From: Schistocerca nitens
Taxonomy: Eukaryota; Arthropoda; Insecta; Orthoptera; Acrididae
Reading direction: 5' to 3'
NCBI RefSeq assembly: GCF_023898315.1
Contig: NC_064614.1
Location: 75,528,501 to 75,592,500 of the forward strand
Length of the DNA stretch: 64,000 nucleotides
Shown one piece after another: positions 11,866 to 22,229 of this stretch (positions within the stretch are counted from its first letter, which is position 1; each line of letters starts with the position of its first letter). The translations under genes and the position numbers were made by a program. The notes under the pieces are model-generated. The model did no database searches, was not told where the DNA came from, and saw nothing but the letters and a program-made list of their open reading frames with translations.

Positions 11866-12020
11866 TGTTTCAACACATTTACAGGCGCTGGAGCCTATAA
11901 CTTTGACGCTCTGTTGTGACGTTGAATCGCCTTTCCAGGCATGAATTCCTACGTAAAATTTGATCTATTCAGTCACTCCTATAATTTCTAGAAGTGTATA
12001 ACATGAATGGTGAAACTCCC

Positions 12021-12524
12021 TATATAACAAACGTATCAGACTTGAACAACATACAAAAGTGACCTTAAATTTCTATCCTGTAAAACGGTTTCGGATATTA
12101 ATCCTCCATTCATTCAAATATAGCGTAGACCCCGTATCTCCCCTTGTATCCTACTAGAAGAGTATGGCTCTGGAGCTCAGCTTCATACGAACCACTCACC
12201 AAAGCGCCCACTCATGACGTTTCTTATAAACTGTTTATACTGAATACTAAAGTGTTAAAGTTTCACAATGCCCTACATTTTGTAAATGACTTTATTTGTG
12301 TTACTGTATAAATTGTAAATTTGTAATCAATAATGCGTGGTAAAAATATAAGGAAGTGGTAAAGTGCCATGTTATGTGTTCAAACGTCTGGAATTTGATC
12401 ACCTGTCAATACCAGGTTTTGTATCTTCCACTTCTCACTTCTTTCACCTCTAGCAGTGTTTGTTAATGTGAAAAATGTAGAGTTCCACCATAGTTCGGAG
12501 TGCACGTTGATGTAATAACGGTGT
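12021..12524. other. Anonymous sequence
   Basis: No gene, RNA or known repeat recognised. Confidence 0.4.
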
Positions 12525-12536
12525 GAGTAAGTCAGA

Positions 12537-12728
12537 GCCGGCCGATGTGGTCAAGCGGTTCTAGGCGCTTCAGTCTGGAACCGCGCGACCGCTACGGTCG
12601 CAGGTTCGAATCCTGCCTCGGGCATGGATGTGTGTGGTTAGTTAGGTTTAAGCAGTTCTACGTTCTAGGGGACTGATAACCTCAGATGTTAAGTCCCATA
12701 GTGCTCAGAGCCGTTTGAAGCATTTTTT
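12537..12728 (+). mobile_element. SINE-A with internal deletion
   Basis: Head: tggtcaagcggttctaggcgc with box B ggttcgaatcc. The body lacks the usual gatgtcctta segment after ggatgtgtgtg. The flanking duplication is gagtaagtcaga / gaataagtcaga (12525-12536 and 12729-12740), with one mismatch, so the copy is somewhat aged. Confidence 0.9.
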
Positions 12729-12797
12729 GAATAAGTCAGATCAAATCTCAGGGGACGACAAGAGCATTCCACTTCCCAAAGAGCCACACTAGTATTC

Positions 12798-13316
12798 GGC
12801 TTTATCGCAGTTTTCAAGTACCTGCGATTACAATTCTGGTGAGAACATACGACAGTGTGATTGTCATTTGTATTAAACTAGCTACTTTTTACCATCGTCT
12901 AGATTGAAGTGACGTCCATATTACTTCGTTAGTGGACTGTCTTATTACCGTCACTGCTTCAGTGAGATGGTAAATGATGTCAATATGTTGAAAATAAAAT
13001 GTAAATACGATGTCACAATATTTAACAAAATAATATTGCTATTCATCTGCACAATCTTTGTAAACATACATCGTCGTAAGTGTGGCACTGTCAAACTACT
13101 GTCACATGGTAATTAACATTTTATTTTCAACATATCGACATCATTTACCATCTTAGTAAAACACTGACATATGACAGTGCAGTAACGACGTGATATGGAC
13201 GTCACATCAATCTAGACCTGAGTACAAAACACCTACTTCAATATAAGTGACATTCACAGTCGTACGTATTCTCACCCAAATTGTAATCGCAGGTGCTTGA
13301 AAATTGCGATAAAGCC
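12798..13316. mobile_element. Foldback element with arms of about 215 bases
   Basis: The left arm starts ggctttatcgcagttttcaag and the right arm ends cttgaaaattgcgataaagcc. The arms carry matching inner words: gacgtccatat, ggtaaatgatgtc, atgttgaaaataaaatg. A loop of about 90 bases lies between 13012 and 13105. No open frame is shared. I did not find a clear target duplication. Confidence 0.75.
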
Positions 13317-13497
13317 AAAAGGGTCTGTCGTGAATATAGACGACTTATTATAAGCAGCTATCTGGTGCATCTACTCTAATAACCATGTCGTTATCAGACA
13401 CATATTATGCTGCTGGCGCAAAAGAAGAAAAACCGCAAATGAGTTCTTCTGTATTAAAGAAAGGCTTGTAATAATTAATTCTAATATTGCCTGTATA

Positions 13498-14650
13498 CAT
13501 CCACATCTACGTGATTGCTCTGCTATTCACAATAAAGTGCCTGGAAGAGGGTTCAATGAACCATCTTCATGCTGTCCCTCTACCGTTCCACTATCGAGCT
13601 GCACGCGGGAAAAACGAGCACTTAAATTTTTCCGTGCGAGCCCTAATTTCTCTTATTTTATAGTGATGATCATTTCTCCCTATGTAGGTGGGTGACAACA
13701 GAATATTTTCGCAATGGGAGGAGAAAACTGGTGAATAAAATTTCATGAGAAGATCCCGCCGCAACGAAAAACGCCTTTGTTTTAATGATTGCCACTCCAA
13801 TTCATGTATCATGTCTGTGACACTATCTCCCCTATTTCGCAATAATACAAAACTATCTGCCCTTCTTTATACTTTTTCGATGTCATCCGTCAGTCCCACC
13901 TGATGCGGATCCCACACCGCACAGCAGTACTCCAGAACAGGGCGGACAATCGTAGTGTAAGCAGTCTCTTTAGTAGACCTGTTGCAACTTCTAAGTGTTC
14001 TGCCAATGAATCGCAGTCTTTTGTTTGCTCTACCCACAATATTACCTATGTGATCGTTCCAATTTAGGTTATTTGTAATTGTAATCCCTAAGTATTTAGT
14101 TGAATTTACAGCCCTCAGATTTGTGTGACTTATCGCACAATCGAAATTTAGCTGATTTCTTTTAGTACTCATGTGAATAACGTCGCACTTTTCTTTATTC
14201 AGGGTCAATTAACACTATTCGCACCATATAGATATCTTATCTAAATCATTTTGCAAGTCGTTTTGATCATCTGATGACTTTACAAGACGGTAAATGACAG
14301 CATCATCTGCAAACAATTTAAGACAGCTACCAAGATTGTCTCCTATAATTGTTAATATAGATCAGGAACAATGGAGGGCCTATAACACTTCCTTGGGGAA
14401 CGCCGGCTATTACTTCTGTTTTACTCGATGACTTTCCGTCTATTACTACAAAATTTCTGACAGAAAATCACGAATCCAGTCGCACAACTGAGGCGATACT
14501 CCGTACGCATGCAGTTTGGTTAGAAAACGCTTGTGAAGAACGGTGTCGAAACCCTTCTGGAAATCTAAAGATATGGAATCAATTTGACATCCCCTGTCGA
14601 TAGCACTTATTACTTCATGAGCGTAGTGTTGATATAAAGGCCAAACATTT
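13498..14650 (-). pseudogene. Jockey/CR1-like LINE, 5'-truncated ORF2
   Basis: Minus-strand reverse transcriptase in pieces. In order from about 14640: SLDFQKGFDTVLH, GVSPQLCDWIRDFL, GVPQGSVIGPPLF, LFADDAVIY (catalytic ADD), then TLNKEKCDVIHM, KYLGITI and RPVLEYCCAVWDP, and a C-terminal stretch ending at about 13600 (IREIRARTEKF). At least two frameshifts and several stops break it. Its 3' end at about 13498 reads acatctacgtg, part of the tail motif seen in the sister copy at 23885-25008. The endonuclease is missing. Confidence 0.85.
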
Positions 14651-14746
14651 TTTAGGCTGGACTATCTTTTGTGACTCTTGGATTTTTCACGGCGTAAAGA
14701 ATATTCGATGATGTTTCGGGATTGTAACCGGATTACGTTGATATCT

Positions 14747-14788
14747 TGCCACAATATTTCCGCTGACAGCTATTCAGCCATCTTCAGC
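14747..14788 (-). ncRNA. Hammerhead-like motif of PLE-2, left arm
   Basis: On the minus strand: ctgaagatggctgaatagct then gtcagcggaaatatt. This has the order ctga-gatg, stem, ggaaa expected of the degenerate hammerhead cores in Penelope-like ends. It matches the plus-strand copy at 21166. Core bases are changed, so self-cleavage is doubtful. Confidence 0.35.
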
Positions 14789-15069
14789 TGACAAGGGGAG
14801 GCCGCCAATTGTGAAATTCAGATTCGATTCATACTGCGCATAATAAAAGCTCATGGCCAGAGGTGTAATGTGGCAAAGCACTAAGATGCACTTCTCAGCC
14901 GTTGTCGAGAAAATCGACAGTTAAAAGAAACCGTTGCGGTGAAATTTCTCTCTACGATTATCAACATTCTCCAACGTGGCGCAGCGCTAAGCGCTCGGGT
15001 TCGTAATCCCAAAGTCGCCGGATCGAATCTCGCGCCATGCATTTTTTTTATAATTAGTTTTTTGTAATT

Positions 15070-15079
<10 letters not shown>

Positions 15080-15127
<48 letters not shown>
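15080..15127. repeat. (AT)n tract of FB-1 copy 1, left
   Basis: A near-pure AT run preceded by (AC)5 and joined to the end of the TIR. An equivalent tract lies at 15869-15909. Confidence 0.9.
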
Positions 15128-15128
<1 letters not shown>

Positions 15129-15532
15129 TATTAATGAATTGCTTATGCATGTTGGTGAAGGCGGATCGCTCTCCAAATGTACCGCCTCCATTTTTCCGTT
15201 TGTTTAATAGGGTGTACCAAAGCTCTCCCGTCCGCACTGATTTTCGACGATGTTGTAAGTTGCGCTAGGGACCGCATCTACCTTCTTTCGAAGTTAGCAG
15301 GCAACTACGCTAGTTATGCGGCGGCTCGTTTCGGCCCATTCAACGTCTGTTCTTCAAGTGTAACGAGCGAGTAACGGAGTTTATATTTCATACCTGCCAC
15401 AGCAAATTTGTGTTCGTGGGGTGTCTATTCTAATTCGAACGTTTGAATTTACGCTATACGTATTTGTTTCGGAATATCGTTACTACGTCTTCCGTTAACT
15501 ATACGTGGTTAACAGTATGAAGACAATTAATA

Positions 15533-15734
15533 GCCGGCCGAAGTGGCCGTGCGGTTAAAGGCGCTGCAGTCTGGAACCGCGGGACCGCTGCGGTCGCGGG
15601 TTCGAGTCCTGCCTCGGGCATGGATGTTTGTGATGTCCTTAGGTTAGTTAGGTTTAACTAGTTCTAAGTTCTAGGGGACTAATGACCTCAGCAGTTGAGT
15701 CCCATAGTGCTCAGAGCCATTTGCACCATTTTGA
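15533..15734 (+). mobile_element. SINE-A' subfamily copy inside FB-1
   Basis: The head differs from SINE-A: gtggccgtgcggttaaaggc with box B gggttcgagtcc. The body and tail are the shared ones. A 10-base duplication, acaattaata, lies at 15523-15532 and 15735-15744. The uninterrupted FB-1 sequence is visible in copies 2 and 3. Confidence 0.92.
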
Positions 15735-15866
15735 ACAATTAATAACATTTGTGAAATACAACTTTGTTTACGGAAAACATAATGATGTTCGAAGTCGCCA
15801 GTTTTTCCACGACAAACGACTTTCAACAACTTATTATATGCATAATTGTTGCAACTCATGGCCGGG

Positions 15867-15911
<45 letters not shown>

Positions 15912-16727
15912 AACATTTGAATTACAAAAAACAAATATAAAAAAAAAGGTTGCATGGCGCGAGATTCGATCCGGCGACCTCCGGATTACGAAGCCGAGCG
16001 ATTACCGCTGCACCACGACGCTGTAGAAAGTTATTAATCGTAGAGAGTATTTCACCGCAACGGTTTCTTTTAACTGTCGATTTTCTCGACAACGGCTGAG
16101 AAGTGCATCTTGGTGCTTTGCCACATTACACCTCTGGCCAGGAGCTTTTATTATGCGCAGTATGAATCGAATCTGAATTTCACAATTGGCGGCCTCCCCT
16201 TGTGAGTGTATTGCACTGGAAATTGCTAACTTTATGCCAAAACTTGGCGGAGAGACGCATGCGCAAAGGCAGCCGCTACATGAGCGGCCTCTGTTGAGTT
16301 TCACGGCCACTTCGAATATCGCTCCATCTACGGTGCGCAGCGGGACCCACGAGAACTACGGGCCACGCAACGACGTGTGACGTCACATTAGTCGGCTTGT
16401 CCGCCACTCTTCGCAAACGCTCGGTTCCGCACAGCGCCCACGGGAAATCAATAAGTAATTGAAGAGGTACCCTCGAAAGGCCTTAACTTAGTCGTGTGCT
16501 ATCGAGAGCTTGCGGGCATTTAAACGTACGTTCAGGTATTATTAAACTCGCCTGAAACATCCTCCCTTAAAACGTCCGGGCTGATAGGCCGTGGTCGAAG
16601 TATAAAACTGCCTCCTAACGTTTCGTCTCCGACTGCGGGAGACATCTTCGGGGGTAAAGCGGCGAACTGCGAAGAGGACTCGAGGAGGCGCTGATTATAT
16701 AGGCAGTACAGAGGGCGCCACTGTCGA

Positions 16728-17735
16728 TCACGTGGCGTCGGCTATGAGATTGTCTCTGGTAATGCCAACATTCTCGATTGAAAGTAATCGATCGTCACGC
16801 TTGCGGTGCAACGCTGACATCCAAATTTTATCCAGTTTAACACCTTCGTCTTTCCTGTTAAGGTTATTACGATGTTTATCAATCTCGATAGCCTCTCTAT
16901 ACAAGCGTGCATAATAATACGAGGTTTTTGATATGACGCTCGTCTCACTGAATTTTATTTCATGATCACCTTCCTGGTAAACATGTTCCGCTACGGCCGA
17001 TTTATCCGTGTGACCTAGGCGGCAATTCCTCTTATGTTCGACAAGACGGGTGTTCACACTTCTCTTTGTGGTACCGATGTAAACCTGTCCACAACTACAA
17101 GGAATTTTATATATCCCCGGTGTAGCCAAAGGGTGCCGTGCATCTTTTGCCGACCTTAAGAATTCTTTTATTTTCCTAGTAGGTCTGAAAATAGTTTCCA
17201 CCCCATACTTGCATAAAACTTTCCCAATGCGATCTGTGACCTTGCTAATGAACGGAAGAAAAACTTTACCCATGGACGACTGTTGTTCGCGTTACTACTG
17301 ATTCTCTGCCTAGAGCGAAGTGCTCGATCTATATCCTTGCTAGAAAAGCCATTCTTCACGAAAGCTGACCGTAGATGTTCAATCTCATCTTTTAAATAAA
17401 CAGGTTCACAAAGTTTGTGCGCCCTGTCTACCAATGTTTACATTACACCTCGTTTTTGTCTAGGGTGGTGGTTTGAATCTTTGTGTAGATAACGATCAGT
17501 ATGTGTGGGCTTTCTATACACCTTATGGCCCAACGTTCCGTCCGGTCGTTTAATCACAGACACATCCAGGAAGTTCAATTGTCCATTCCTTTCTGTCTCC
17601 GTAGTGAACTGGATTTTCGGATTAATGCTGTTTAAATGTGTCAGGAAGGCATCCAAATCCTCTGCTCCGTGTGTCCATACTACGAACGTGTCATCGACAT
17701 AGCGATACCATCTGGCTGGTCTCTTACTGGCCGTC
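16728..17735 (-). pseudogene. Penelope RT C-terminus plus GIY-YIG endonuclease
   Basis: From about 17735 down: WYRYVDDTFVVW, the RT catalytic motif, then FLTHLNSINPKIQFT and NFLDVSV, which fit the Penelope RT thumb side. A stop at about 17437 and a frame change at about 17270 interrupt it. The last frame (16728-17273, 181 codons) holds GIYKIPCSCG, QVYIGTTKRS and RLVEHKR, i.e. GIY at residues 53-55 and YIG at 65-67 with the conserved arginine. This is the endonuclease that nicks target DNA for priming. The catalytic residues look intact, but the ORF is not. Confidence 0.85.
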
Positions 17736-17973
17736 TGCCAGGCTATCGAGATTGATAAACATCGTAATAATTTTAACAGGAAAGACGAAGGTGTTAAACT
17801 GGATAAAATTTGGATGTCAGCGTTGCACCGCAAGCGTGACGATCGATTACTTTCAATCGAGAATGTTGGCATTACCAGAGACAATCTCATAGCCGACGCC
17901 ACGTGATCGACAGTGGCGCCCTCTGTACTGCATATATAATCAGCGCCTCCTCGAGTCCTCTTCGCAGTTCGCC

Positions 17974-18024
17974 GCTTTACCTCCGTAGATGTCTCCCGCA
18001 GTCGGAGACGAAACGTTAGGAGGC
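17974..18024 (+). ncRNA. Hammerhead-like motif of PLE-1, right repeat
   Basis: Plus strand: cctccgtagatg, stem gtctcc-cgcagtc-ggagac, then cgaaacgttaggagg. The 6-bp stem II is perfect, and cctcc/ggagg can pair as the closing stem. The core ctgatga is degraded to gtagatg. The inverted partner is at 16612-16652 (minus). Penelope-like elements are known to carry hammerhead motifs in their terminal repeats. Activity is uncertain. Confidence 0.45.
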
Positions 18025-19164
18025 AGTTTTATACTTCGACCACGGCCTATCAGCCCGGAAGTTTTAAGTGAAGACAATACCGGCCGTGAAAGTTTACATT
18101 GTATGATCGCCTGAAACAGTTACTTTCTCCACGCTGGAGACTGCTGCTGGCACTCGAAAGACCTGCGGTGTCACGTGCTGTGATGTAAGCACCACGGCCT
18201 TTCTTTCTGGTTGACCTTGGGCGCGCAGGAGCATACCTAATGTTGATAATCGTACGACATGCGCGCCCTCTGTAGGAATGCGCGCTCACGGAGTAAGAGG
18301 TTCACTCCAAAAGAAATGCACAATATTTTTGTAAAAATACAGTTCTCGTTCTGCTTGTGTGAAAACTTTACAGTGTGTAGATACATCCTTCCCTCTTGTT
18401 TTCAAACTTAGTTCAACCTGTTCCCGTGATTGGCGCCATCACAGCATGTCTTCAAGACGTTCGTCAGAATCAACGTGCTCTTATAGAATTCCTGTGCTGT
18501 GAAAACGAGACACTGGGAAACATCCACAAGAGGTTGGAAAAGGTGTATGGAGATGCTGCTGTCGATCGCAGTACAGTTAGTCGGTGGGCAAGCAGGTTGC
18601 GTGATGAAAGCGGGCACGGCAGTATTGAGGATTATCCTCGCAGGGGCAGGCCTCGTACCGCACACACTCCACACAATGTGCAGAGAGTTAACGAATTGGT
18701 GACTGCTGACAGATGCATCACAATGAACGAATTGTCACGCAGCGTTGGGATAGGGGAAGGAAGTGTTTGCAGAATACTGAAAGTGTTGGCGTTAAGAAAG
18801 GTTTGTGCCAGGTGGGTTCCCAGGATGTTGACAGTGATTCGCAAAGAAACAAGAAAAACGGTATGCAGCGAACTTTTGGAACAGTACGAGGATGGTGGAG
18901 ATGAATTTCTTGGAAGAACTGTGACAGGTGAAGAAACATGGCTCCATCATTTTTCACCAGAGACGAAGAGGCAATCAATGGAGTGTCATCATGTAAATTC
19001 ACTGAAGAAAAAAAAATTCAAAACCACACCTGCTGCTGGAATAGCTATGGCTACGGTGGTTTTCGATTCCGAAGGACTCCTGCTTGTGGACATCATGCCA
19101 AGTGGAACAACCATAAATTCTGATGCATATGTGACGACATTGAAGAAACTTCAAGCTCGACTGA

Positions 19165-19976
19165 CAAGGGGAGGCCGCCAATTGTGAAATTCAGATTCGA
19201 TTCATACTGCGCATAATAAAAGCTCATGGCCAGAGGTGTAATGTGGCAAAGCACCAAGATGCACTTCTCAGCCGTTGTCGAAAAATCGACAGTTAAAAGA
19301 AACCGTTGCGGTGAAATACTCTCTACGATTAATACCTTTCTACAGCGTCGTGGTGCGGCGGTAAGCGCTCGGGTTTGTAATCCGAAGGTCGCCGGATCAA
19401 ATCTCGCGCCATGCAACCTTTTTTTTTAGTATTTGTTTTTTGTAATTGAAATATATAAATATAATTCCCGACAATCAGTTGCAATAATTATGCATATAAT
19501 AAGTTGTTGAAAGTCGTTTGTCGTGGAAAAACTGGCGACTTCGAACATCATTATGTTTTCCGTAAACAAACTTGTATTTCACAAATGTTATTAATTGTCT
19601 TCATAATGTTAACCATGTATAGTTAACGGAAGACGTAGAAACGATATTCCGAAACGAATACGTCTAGCGTAAGTCAAACGTTCGAATTAGAATAGAGACC
19701 GCACGAACATAAATTTGCTGTGGCAGATATGAAATATAAACTCCGTTACTCGCTCGTTACACTTGAAGAACAGACGTTGAATGGGCCGAAACGAGCCGCC
19801 GCATAACTAGCGTAGTTAAGAACGTAGATGCGGTCCCTAGCGCAACTTATAACATCGTCGAAAATCAGTGTGGACGGGAGAACTTTGGTACACCCTGTTA
19901 AACAAACGGAAAAATGGAGGCGGTACAATTGGAGAGCGATCCGCCTTCACCAACATGCATAAGCAATTCATTAATA

Positions 19977-20026
<50 letters not shown>

Positions 20027-20299
20027 CAAAAAACTAATTAAAAAAATTGCATGGCTCGGGATTCGGTCCGGAGACCTTTGGATTACGAACCCGAGCGTTT
20101 ACCGCTGCGCCACGACGCTGGAGAAGATTATTAATCGTAGAGAGTATTTCACGGCAACGGTTTCTTTTAACTGTCAATTTTCTCGACAACGGCTGAGAAG
20201 TCCATGTTGGTGCTTTGCCACATTACACCTCTGGCCAGGAGCTTTTATTATGCGCAGTATGAATCGAATCTGAATTTCACAATTGGCGGCCTCCCCTTG
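19165..20299 (-). mobile_element. FB-1 foldback element, copy 2, inside mariner
   Basis: Flanked by TGA (19162-19164 and 20300-20302). Arms and tRNA-like cassettes are as in copy 1 (cassettes about 19341-19411 plus and 20049-20119 minus). The central unit lies in the opposite orientation to copy 1. The left AT tract is reduced to a few units (about 19449-19461), while the right one (19977-20024) is long. The host mariner frame continues across the site, which fixes the boundaries. Confidence 0.88.
19977..20024. repeat. (AT)n tract of FB-1 copy 2, right
   Basis: Pure AT run between the central unit and the right TIR. Confidence 0.9.
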
Positions 20300-21165
20300 T
20301 GAGTGCTGTTCGACCACCTCGGCAAAAGCAGGATGTTTTGCTGTAGCACGACAATGCACGGCCACATGTCGGTCAAAAAACCGTGGAAACGATCACAAAA
20401 CTCGGATGGACAACACTGAAACACCCACCTTACAGTCGTAACCTGGCTCCATGTGACTATCATCTCTTTGGGAAACTGAAAGACTCTCTTCGTGGAACAA
20501 GGTTTGAAGATGATGACTCCCTTGTGCACGTTGCCAAACAGTGGCCTCAACAGGTTGGTCCAGAATTTTTCCATGCCGGTTTACAGGCGCTGGTTTCAAG
20601 ATGGCGTAAGGCAGTTGAGAGAGCTGGAAATTATGTGGAGAAATGAAAATATTGATCCTAAAGGATGTATCTACACACTGTAAAACTTTAAAACAAGTAG
20701 AATAAAAGATGGATTTAAAAAAAAAATGTGTGCATTTCTTTTGGAGTGACCCTTATAGAATCAGAAGTGAAAATAAATAAAATTAACTTTCCCTAGAGGT
20801 GTCATTAGTCATAAAATGTTTTCTCCCTGAAGAAATTAGATAATTCACTGGTTGTCATGTCTTATTCAGCTGAAAGCCGCCATGTGACCCGGTGATTTGT
20901 CTAACTTCATCAGAAAGAAAACATTTTATGACAAATGACATGTCTAGAGACAGTTACTTTTATTTATTTTCACGTCTGATACTACTCCGTAAGCGAGCAT
21001 GCCGTACGAGTAACACCATTAAGCATGCGCCCGCGTGCCGTAGATGGAGCCATATTCGAACAGGGCGCGGAACTGGCTAGAGGTCGCGCGTGTAGCGGCT
21101 GCCTTTGCGCATGCGTCTCCCCGCCAAGTTTTGGTGAACTAGCAATCTTCAGTCAAAACACTCAC

Positions 21166-21203
21166 CTGAAGATGACTGAATGGTTGTCAGCCGAAATACC
21201 GTG
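21166..21203 (+). ncRNA. Hammerhead-like motif of PLE-2, right arm
   Basis: Plus strand: ctgaagatgactgaatgg, gttgtcagccgaaatacc. Same layout as the minus-strand copy at 14747-14788, which confirms that both are ends of one family. Confidence 0.35.
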
Positions 21204-21265
21204 ATAAGTAGTTGACGTAATTCGGCTGCAACCCCGAAACTCCGTGGACTATTTTTTTCTTTACT

Positions 21266-21599
21266 ACTTACATTTCTCTTTGGTTTCATACTAAAGCTGG
21301 TTCACAATAACATAGTATAACTTCCGTATTTTGTCTTTTGCGCTCTACTGGAGCTTAAAAATAAATTTTGACGCAGTATCTTCCGATACCATCGCAGTCG
21401 ACCTACTTGTGCCGATCTGATTAAGGGATCCAGCCGCCCTACCTTATTTCAAAAAGCGTAGTATAAATGTTGTCAAAATCATAATTTCAACTTACAAATG
21501 CTATTAAAATTCTTTGCCACTTCTTTAACGTATCTTCTAAGACAAGCTTAGGATAATCGTTTTTTAAATATTTTATAGCTGGCCATATGACGAACGAAA
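21266..21599. other. Anonymous sequence
   Basis: No recognisable gene or repeat. Confidence 0.4.
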
Positions 21600-22229
21600 A
21601 GACGTCAGGAGAAGCTGCTGATCCACCTTCAGCTCTAGACTAGGCAATAAAGAGAAATAGTAATAAGGTGAACATTTTCCTGACTAGAAATGGGTGACGA
21701 AAGGTCCTATGAACATGTGTGCAGATGGCCCTGACGAATGAGAGCTCGTCTGACGACGTGTCGTGTCTGTAGCCCACAAATGACGATTATGCTTGGTCAG
21801 TAAAGAGGACCGATGAAAAAAATCCCGTAACTGCGATGGTCTGCTGCGAAAACCATAGACAAAAATTCTTCCCATAGAGGGAAATCCGGTGCTGATAATC
21901 GTTGCACTCGGCACGGGGGACAGCGACAGTAGCGGTTGTAAACGTACTTTGGCTTATACCATGTTGGTGGGCCACTTGCCTGAAGGTTTGTCTAGAGATC
22001 CTGTAGAACCAGGTCCTAAAAATCTAGTGGGCGCACAGTCGGCCACCTCCCTGCACATTCGTCTGATTATAAGGAGTCGTGATCACACAAACGCGCAAAC
22101 AAGGCTTCAAGTGTTGTGTGGTGTGGTTGGTGCCTGTGATGGTACTTGTCGTCCTATAGAGTGTTGCCTCTCGACCTTTTCAATCTGCTTGGCCGTACGC
22201 ATACACCACCTCGACTTGTTCCCTACATA
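21600..22229 (-). pseudogene. DDE transposase remnant (IS630/Tc1-mariner superfamily)
   Basis: Minus strand: CNDYQHRISLY, then FFSSVLFTDQA and HNRHLWATDTT in different frames. In this family the block reads roughly LFTDEAxF...NxHNxHxWxxxNP, so the first catalytic aspartate region is present and decayed. Upstream pieces (about 22130-21960) may be the HTH. No second or third catalytic motif remains. It abuts a Tc1 element. Confidence 0.5.

Larger units (their letters stand above)
9815..12020. mobile_element. Inverted-repeat DNA element holding two younger insertions
   Basis: The outer arms are 9815-9968 (caggctgtttcac...) and 11866-12020 (...gtgaaactccc). They pair as inverted repeats of about 150 bases, sharing words such as tttctagag/ctctagaaa-like and cagagcgtcaaagtta. 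TA lies immediately outside both ends, as expected for a Tc1/mariner-type target. The interior is occupied by the elements at 9967-11279 and 11290-11865. No transposase of its own is visible. Confidence 0.6.
14792..16202 (+). mobile_element. FB-1 foldback element, copy 1
   Basis: Flanked by TGA on both sides (14789-14791 and 16203-16205). TIRs of about 270 bases begin caaggggaggccgccaattg and end in the reverse. Each arm contains a tRNA-like cassette (about 14973-15043 plus; 15948-16016 minus) with box A tggcgcagcgctaagcgc and box B ggatcgaatct. The cassettes run into (AT)n tracts (15080-15127 and 15869-15909). These border a central unit of about 600 bases that is non-coding as far as I can see. 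A SINE sits in the centre. The three copies in the window share all these parts. Confidence 0.82.
16560..18106 (-). mobile_element. PLE-1: Penelope-like element with inverted terminal repeats
   Basis: Flanked by a 12-base duplication, tcgcctgaaaca (16548-16559 and 18107-18118). About 330 bases at 16566-16896 recur inverted at 17738-18068, so the 3' end of the element, including the last codons of its own ORF, is present at both sides in opposite orientation. Penelope elements are known for such inverted or tandem copy arrangements. The only coding part is minus-strand: the reverse transcriptase C-terminus and a GIY-YIG endonuclease. The 5' part of the polymerase is absent. Confidence 0.85.
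18396..20646 (+). pseudogene. Mariner transposase, interrupted and catalytically degenerate
   Basis: N-terminal HTH region: NQRALIEFLCCENE, then YGDAAVDRSTVSRWASRL and RRGRPRTAHT (residues about 28-93). The catalytic domain begins at TGEETWLHHF, where mariner has D; here it is E. It is followed by DIMPSGTTINSDAYV. After the FB-1 insert come a stop, then HDNARPH with the second aspartate, and PPYSRNLAPCDYHLFG, where the third aspartate is N. Two of three catalytic residues are therefore lost, besides the 1.1-kb insertion. In other respects the family match is strong (DD34D mariner). Confidence 0.9.
18296..20754 (+). mobile_element. Mariner element (SETMAR-like type), split by FB-1
   Basis: The TIRs read tcactccaaaagaaatgcaca at both ends, inverted (about 18302 and 20748). 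TA lies outside both ends, and the flanks join into a continuous PLE-2 arm. The transposase starts at 18396 and is interrupted at 19164 by FB-1 copy 2. The remaining part resumes at 20303. Without the insert the reading frame is restored across the TGA duplication. Confidence 0.88.
14660..21265. mobile_element. PLE-2: Penelope-like inverted-repeat element with nested insertions
   Basis: The left arm survives in four pieces (14660-14791, 16203-16559, 18107-18295, 20755-20852) and the right arm in one (20892-21265). Shared words show the pairing: aaacttggcgg..gagacgcatgcgcaaagg (16230; inverted at 21100), tccatctacggy (16325; inverted at 21040), gtgaaaataaataaaa (20768; inverted at 20960), and a hammerhead-like core at both outer ends. 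No reverse transcriptase remains. Each gap is filled by an element with its own target duplication. The right arm seems to lack about 300 bases present in the left. Confidence 0.6.

Noticed and set aside
14973..15043. tRNA-Thr(CGT)-like gene
   Set aside because: D and anticodon arms can form, but the acceptor stem does not pair. It occurs in every FB-1 arm, so it is part of the transposon.
15080..15127. Plus/minus frames encoding IYIYIY runs
   Set aside because: Product of the AT microsatellite, not protein.
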